A DNA stretch of 8,858 nucleotides from an archaeon. Its GTDB lineage: Archaea > Methanobacteriota > Methanobacteria > Methanobacteriales > Methanobacteriaceae. The DNA is taken from assembly GCA_024409145.1 (NCBI GenBank), contig JAKSUF010000051.1:1-8858 (forward strand), written 5' to 3'. Shown one piece after another: positions 6,097-8,858 of this stretch. The notes beneath the pieces are model-generated. The model searched no databases. It was not told the DNA's origin and saw only the letters and a program-made list of their open reading frames with translations. Numbering within the stretch: the first letter of the stretch is position 1; each line of letters opens with the position of its first letter. The translations under genes were made by a program, and so were the position numbers.

Positions 6097-6546
6097 ATGA
6101 AAATTGGATTTATTACTACAACGTTTAATAACTTTGGTTCAAGACTTCAAAATATTGTAATAGTAGAGTTATTAAAAGAACAATATAAAAGGTCAAAAAT
6201 AAAGACATTGTGGTTTTGAAAAATAAATCAAAATTTATTAGGTTTTTAAGAAAAATTCATTTTTTTCAGTAAGCTATTTTTAAAAATAAAATTTAAAGGA
6301 AAAGTAAATAAAGATAATAAACTAAGTTTATTTAATTCAAATAGTGGTGATGAAAACTATGAATATAGTCCGCTTGAATTTGTTGCATTTATTTCCGATT
6401 CAAATGAAGTAATTACAAATTCATTCCACGGATCTTGTTTTGCCGTCATTTTTAATAAACCTTTAACAATTTATAAACACAATGAACCTTCAGACATAAG
6501 ATATGAAGTATTTAAAGATTATAGTAATTTAAAAGGTATTTATTGA
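6097..6546 (+). pseudogene. Polysaccharide pyruvyltransferase-family gene, decayed
   Basis: The 5' part, from ATG 6097, reads MKIGFITTTF then NNFGSRLQNI, the typical N terminus of the family (MKIGIIT...NYGxxLQNYAL). It stops at TGA 6217-6219. Coding continues in the next frame from about 6210 (VVLKNKSKFIRFLRKIHFFQ) up to TAA at 6270-6272, and then returns to the first frame from 6268. That last part contains SPLEFVAFISDSNEVITNSF followed by HGSCFAVIFNKP, the hallmark C-terminal region of the family (xSxEFI...ADYVxTDSFHGxxFSxxFNKP), and ends at TGA 6544-6546. Only about 150 codons remain, against roughly 300-390 in intact members. The middle and the last part are therefore missing, in addition to two compensating frame breaks. 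Intact enzymes add pyruvate ketals, or in some members sugars, to surface glycans. This copy cannot make a working enzyme. Confidence 0.85.
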
Positions 6547-6564
6547 TTGATCTTTTTATTTTGC

Positions 6565-6593
6565 TTTTTATTTGATAAAAAACAAATTATAAT
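6565..6593 (+). promoter_or_regulatory. Possible promoter of the ABC transporter gene
   Basis: A perfect TATAAT at 6588-6593 has a weak -35 (TTTTTA, 6565-6570) at 17 bp. The ATG at 6603 follows 9 bp after the -10, so the leader would be very short. The upstream gene is dead, so a promoter is needed near here unless transcription reads through. Confidence 0.4.
6574..6587 (+). repeat. Direct repeat GATAAAAAACAAAT, copy 2
   Basis: Identical to 4536-4549. This copy forms most of the spacer of the possible promoter at 6565-6593. Confidence 0.3.
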
Positions 6594-6602
6594 AAGTGTT
6601 CT

Positions 6603-8336
6603 ATGTTAAAAAAGATTGCATATTTATTATCAAAAAGAGATAAAAAATTACTAGTTCTGATTTTTCTTGTAATTTTAGGTTCAGCTCTTTTGGATTTGGT
6701 TGGAATCTCTTCGATTATTCCGGTAATTGAAATTTTAGAAAAAGGTCCTTCTGCAATTGATGATAATATTATTTTAAGAACCGTTAATAACGTTTTTAAT
6801 TTAAATTATGAAAAGAACACTGTCTGTTTAGTGTGTCTTGGAATCATGGCATTCCTATTTATTTTTAAGTGTGCATATGCTGTATTTTCTACATATATAA
6901 TTAACAGATTTACAATGTCGTATTCACGTAAGCTTACAAAAAAATTAATGTCAACTTATTTATTGTTCCCTTACGAATTTCATTTGAATAATAATTCATC
7001 TACATTAATCAGAAAATCAACTTATGATGTTAACAATTTCACTGCATCTGTTACTGCAATTCTTAACTTTCTAGTTAAAATTGTTTCTGCTATTGGTATC
7101 GTTGTTTTTCTCTTTATTCAAGACTGGAAAGTTACCGCAATACTTGCCGGACTAATTCTTGTTTTCTCTTTCATAGTTTTAAAAGTTGTAAAACCAAAAG
7201 CTAAGAAGTACGGAAAAGAACTTCAAAAGTTAAATTCCAATAACTATAAATATTTATCTCAAGCTTTTAACGGAATTAAAGAAAGCAAAATTGGTAATAG
7301 TGAGTCATACTTTACTAATATATATGATTATAATAGAGGCAATATCAATTCAATCGATCTTAAGAGAATAGTTTTAAACTCAATACCAGGCAATACTTTA
7401 GAATTAATTGGAATGCTAGGAATCTGTATTTCGTTGGCTGTTGTCATTTTACTTAACACAGAGTCTTCTGATATTATTGTTACATTCTCTGTATTTGCTT
7501 ATGCCGTTTTGAAATTGCTTCCTTCTGTAACAACAATTACAACAACCATTAACAACCTTCAATTCTATGAAACATCAGTAAATAGTCTTTTTGATGATAT
7601 TAAGATGACTGAAAATGCAGATTTTGTAGAATCTAATGAAAAAGATGTTAAACAATTGCCGTTTGAAAAACAAATAAATGTTAGCGGTGTTGGTTTCTAC
7701 TATAGTTCAATACCTGATAGAAAAGTGCTAAGCGATGTAAATTTAACAATAAAGAAAAATACATCTGTTGCTTTTAGCGGTGCATCAGGTGCAGGAAAAA
7801 CAACAATGATTGACCTCTTATTAGGATTGCTTCCTTGTAGAGAAGGATTTATTTCTTGTGATGGAGTAGACATTAAAGATAATATGAGAGGTTGGAGAAA
7901 GAATATTTCATATATCCCTCAAACCATTTATTTAAGTGACGATACAATTCGCAACAATGTTGCGTTTGGTATTAGCAAAAACAAGATTGATGATAAAAAA
8001 ATGTGGGAAGCATTAGAAAAAGCTCAACTCAAAGAATATGTTGAAAGCCTGCCAAATGGTCTCGATACAGTAATCGGTGAACGCGGTGTGAGAATGTCAG
8101 GAGGCCAACGCCAAAGAATTGGTATCGCAAGAGCTTTCTACAGAAACACAAATATTGTCGTTTTTGATGAAGCTACATCAGCACTTGATTATGAAACTGA
8201 AAAGAATATTCTTGATCATGTTTCTCAATATTCCTCAGATCACACTTTAATTATTATTACTCATAGATTAAATACAATTGATTCTTGTGATTGCATCTTT
8301 AAAGTTGAAGATGGCCATATAAGCCAAGTTAAATAA
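6603..8336 (+). CDS. PglK/MsbA-type ABC transporter, probable lipid-linked oligosaccharide flippase
   Basis: A 577-residue half-transporter with a membrane domain fused to an ATPase, acting as a homodimer in the cytoplasmic membrane. Six membrane segments lie near residues 16-44, 72-100, 150-173, 177-197, 262-284 and 289-310. The nucleotide-binding domain (about 355-577) is complete: Walker A GASGAGKTT (393-401), Q-loop Q440, signature MSGGQRQR (498-505), Walker B IVVFDE (518-523), D-loop SALD (526-529) and switch H554 in ITHRL. The N-terminal pattern (MLKKIAYLLSKRDKKLL, then ALLDLVGISSIIPVIEI) and the total length resemble Campylobacter PglK, which flips undecaprenyl-linked oligosaccharides. 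No Wzx-type flippase is seen in the window, so this protein may fill that role; the substrate is inferred from the neighbours. No Shine-Dalgarno sequence is visible. The next gene starts 2 bp after the stop codon. Confidence 0.88.
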   Translation: MLKKIAYLLSKRDKKLLVLIFLVILGSALLDLVGISSIIPVIEILEKGPSAIDDNIILRTVNNVFNLNYEKNTVCLVCLGIMAFLFIFKCAYAVFSTYIINRFTMSYSRKLTKKLMSTYLLFPYEFHLNNNSSTLIRKSTYDVNNFTASVTAILNFLVKIVSAIGIVVFLFIQDWKVTAILAGLILVFSFIVLKVVKPKAKKYGKELQKLNSNNYKYLSQAFNGIKESKIGNSESYFTNIYDYNRGNINSIDLKRIVLNSIPGNTLELIGMLGICISLAVVILLNTESSDIIVTFSVFAYAVLKLLPSVTTITTTINNLQFYETSVNSLFDDIKMTENADFVESNEKDVKQLPFEKQINVSGVGFYYSSIPDRKVLSDVNLTIKKNTSVAFSGASGAGKTTMIDLLLGLLPCREGFISCDGVDIKDNMRGWRKNISYIPQTIYLSDDTIRNNVAFGISKNKIDDKKMWEALEKAQLKEYVESLPNGLDTVIGERGVRMSGGQRQRIGIARAFYRNTNIVVFDEATSALDYETEKNILDHVSQYSSDHTLIIITHRLNTIDSCDCIFKVEDGHISQVK

Positions 8337-8338
8337 AA

Positions 8339-8858
8339 ATGTCTAACATTGCTTTCTTTTCAAACAAAATTTCAAGTGTTGGGGGAATTGAAAAAATAAC
8401 CTCAAATCTTGCGAATGAGTTTGTAAAGCAAGACAATGTTTTTATTTTGACATTCGAAGATAAAGCTAAGATGGTGTATAAACTTGACGACCACGTCAAA
8501 ATAATTTCTTTAACAAAGCAAAGCAATAAACTTAAAAATTTATTTTTAATAAATAAAGTTTTAAAGATAAACAAAATTGATTTCTTAATCATTCAAGATA
8601 AAGATTTTGGATATTTTTCATATTTGAGAATTAATAAATTATCAAAATATAAGATTATTTTCTGCGATCATTCATCATTTAATTATTATTTTAGCAACAA
8701 TATAACTAATGAAGTTGAGAGAAGAAGGAAATACACCAAGCATGCTGATGCAGTAGTGGTTTTAACCTCTGATAATGTTGATTTATATAAAAAAGAATTT
8801 GGTTATAAAGATAAAAAAGTATATAAAATCCCTAATTTTTTAGATTTTGAAAACAAAA
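8339..8858 (+). CDS. GT4-type glycosyltransferase, N-terminal part (runs off the window)
   Basis: The frame is open from ATG 8339 to the end of the window: 173 complete codons, with the 3' end missing. The start MSNIAFFSNKISSVGGIEKI has the glycine-rich GGIE loop of GT-B enzymes of family GT4. It is followed by the usual N-terminal domain pattern: SNLANEF helix (22-28), VFILTFE strand (34-40), IDFLIIQDKD (80-89), IIFCDHSS (106-113) and the hinge segment KIPNFLDF (163-170), like the IPNPV motif of GT4 proteins. The C-terminal nucleotide-sugar-binding domain with its EGFP-type motif would lie outside. Expected role: adding one sugar from a nucleotide donor to the lipid-linked glycan on the cytoplasmic face. 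It begins 2 bp after the transporter stop codon without its own ribosome binding site, so translational coupling is likely. The donor sugar cannot be read from this part. Confidence 0.85.
   Translation, partial: MSNIAFFSNKISSVGGIEKITSNLANEFVKQDNVFILTFEDKAKMVYKLDDHVKIISLTKQSNKLKNLFLINKVLKINKIDFLIIQDKDFGYFSYLRINKLSKYKIIFCDHSSFNYYFSNNITNEVERRRKYTKHADAVVVLTSDNVDLYKKEFGYKDKKVYKIPNFLDFENK

Noticed and set aside
8329..8592. Minus-strand open frame of 87 codons near the right end
   Set aside because: It is antisense to the GT4 glycosyltransferase frame, which shows clear family motifs and stays open to the window end.

Overview
The window is A+T-rich bacterial DNA with standard genetic code usage (TAA, TAG and TGA all act as stops). 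Its composition, the AAGGAG ribosome binding site at 1351-1356 and the gene families point to a low-GC Bacillota, perhaps Erysipelotrichia- or Lachnospiraceae-like; the lineage is inference. The theme is a surface-polysaccharide (capsule/EPS) biosynthesis locus in a remodelled, partly decayed state.

Left (1-3165): a nucleotide-sugar 2-epimerase of the FnlC/WbjD/CapG type (UDP-L-FucNAc branch) carries an extra XRE-type helix-turn-helix domain at its N terminus. It is followed after 10 bp by a large, very A+T-rich gene for a protein with an Apea-like HEPN domain (R-N-x-x-x-H motif at residues 459-464), a likely RNase of the kind found in defence systems. The ribosome binding site of the second gene overlaps the stop codon of the first, and the pair ends at a clear hairpin terminator.

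Middle (3097-6602): this is a zone of gene wreckage. It holds an orphan 3' gene tail with its own terminator, a long inverted repeat, and an F420-hydrogenase-beta-like (FrhB) protein lacking its usual N-terminal ferredoxin domain. Next come an apparently intact Wzy/O-antigen-ligase-like membrane protein on the minus strand, and the remains of a polysaccharide pyruvyltransferase-family gene with two frame breaks and a large internal deletion. FrhB-like and pyruvyltransferase genes commonly travel together in such loci, and here both are damaged.

Right (6603-8858): a complete PglK/MsbA-type ABC transporter, a probable lipid-linked oligosaccharide flippase, is followed after 2 bp by a GT4-type glycosyltransferase that runs off the window.

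The working parts (epimerase, polymerase, flippase, glycosyltransferase) fit a pathway in which activated sugars are assembled on a lipid carrier, flipped and polymerised. The most unusual parts are the HTH-epimerase fusion and its coupled HEPN gene.
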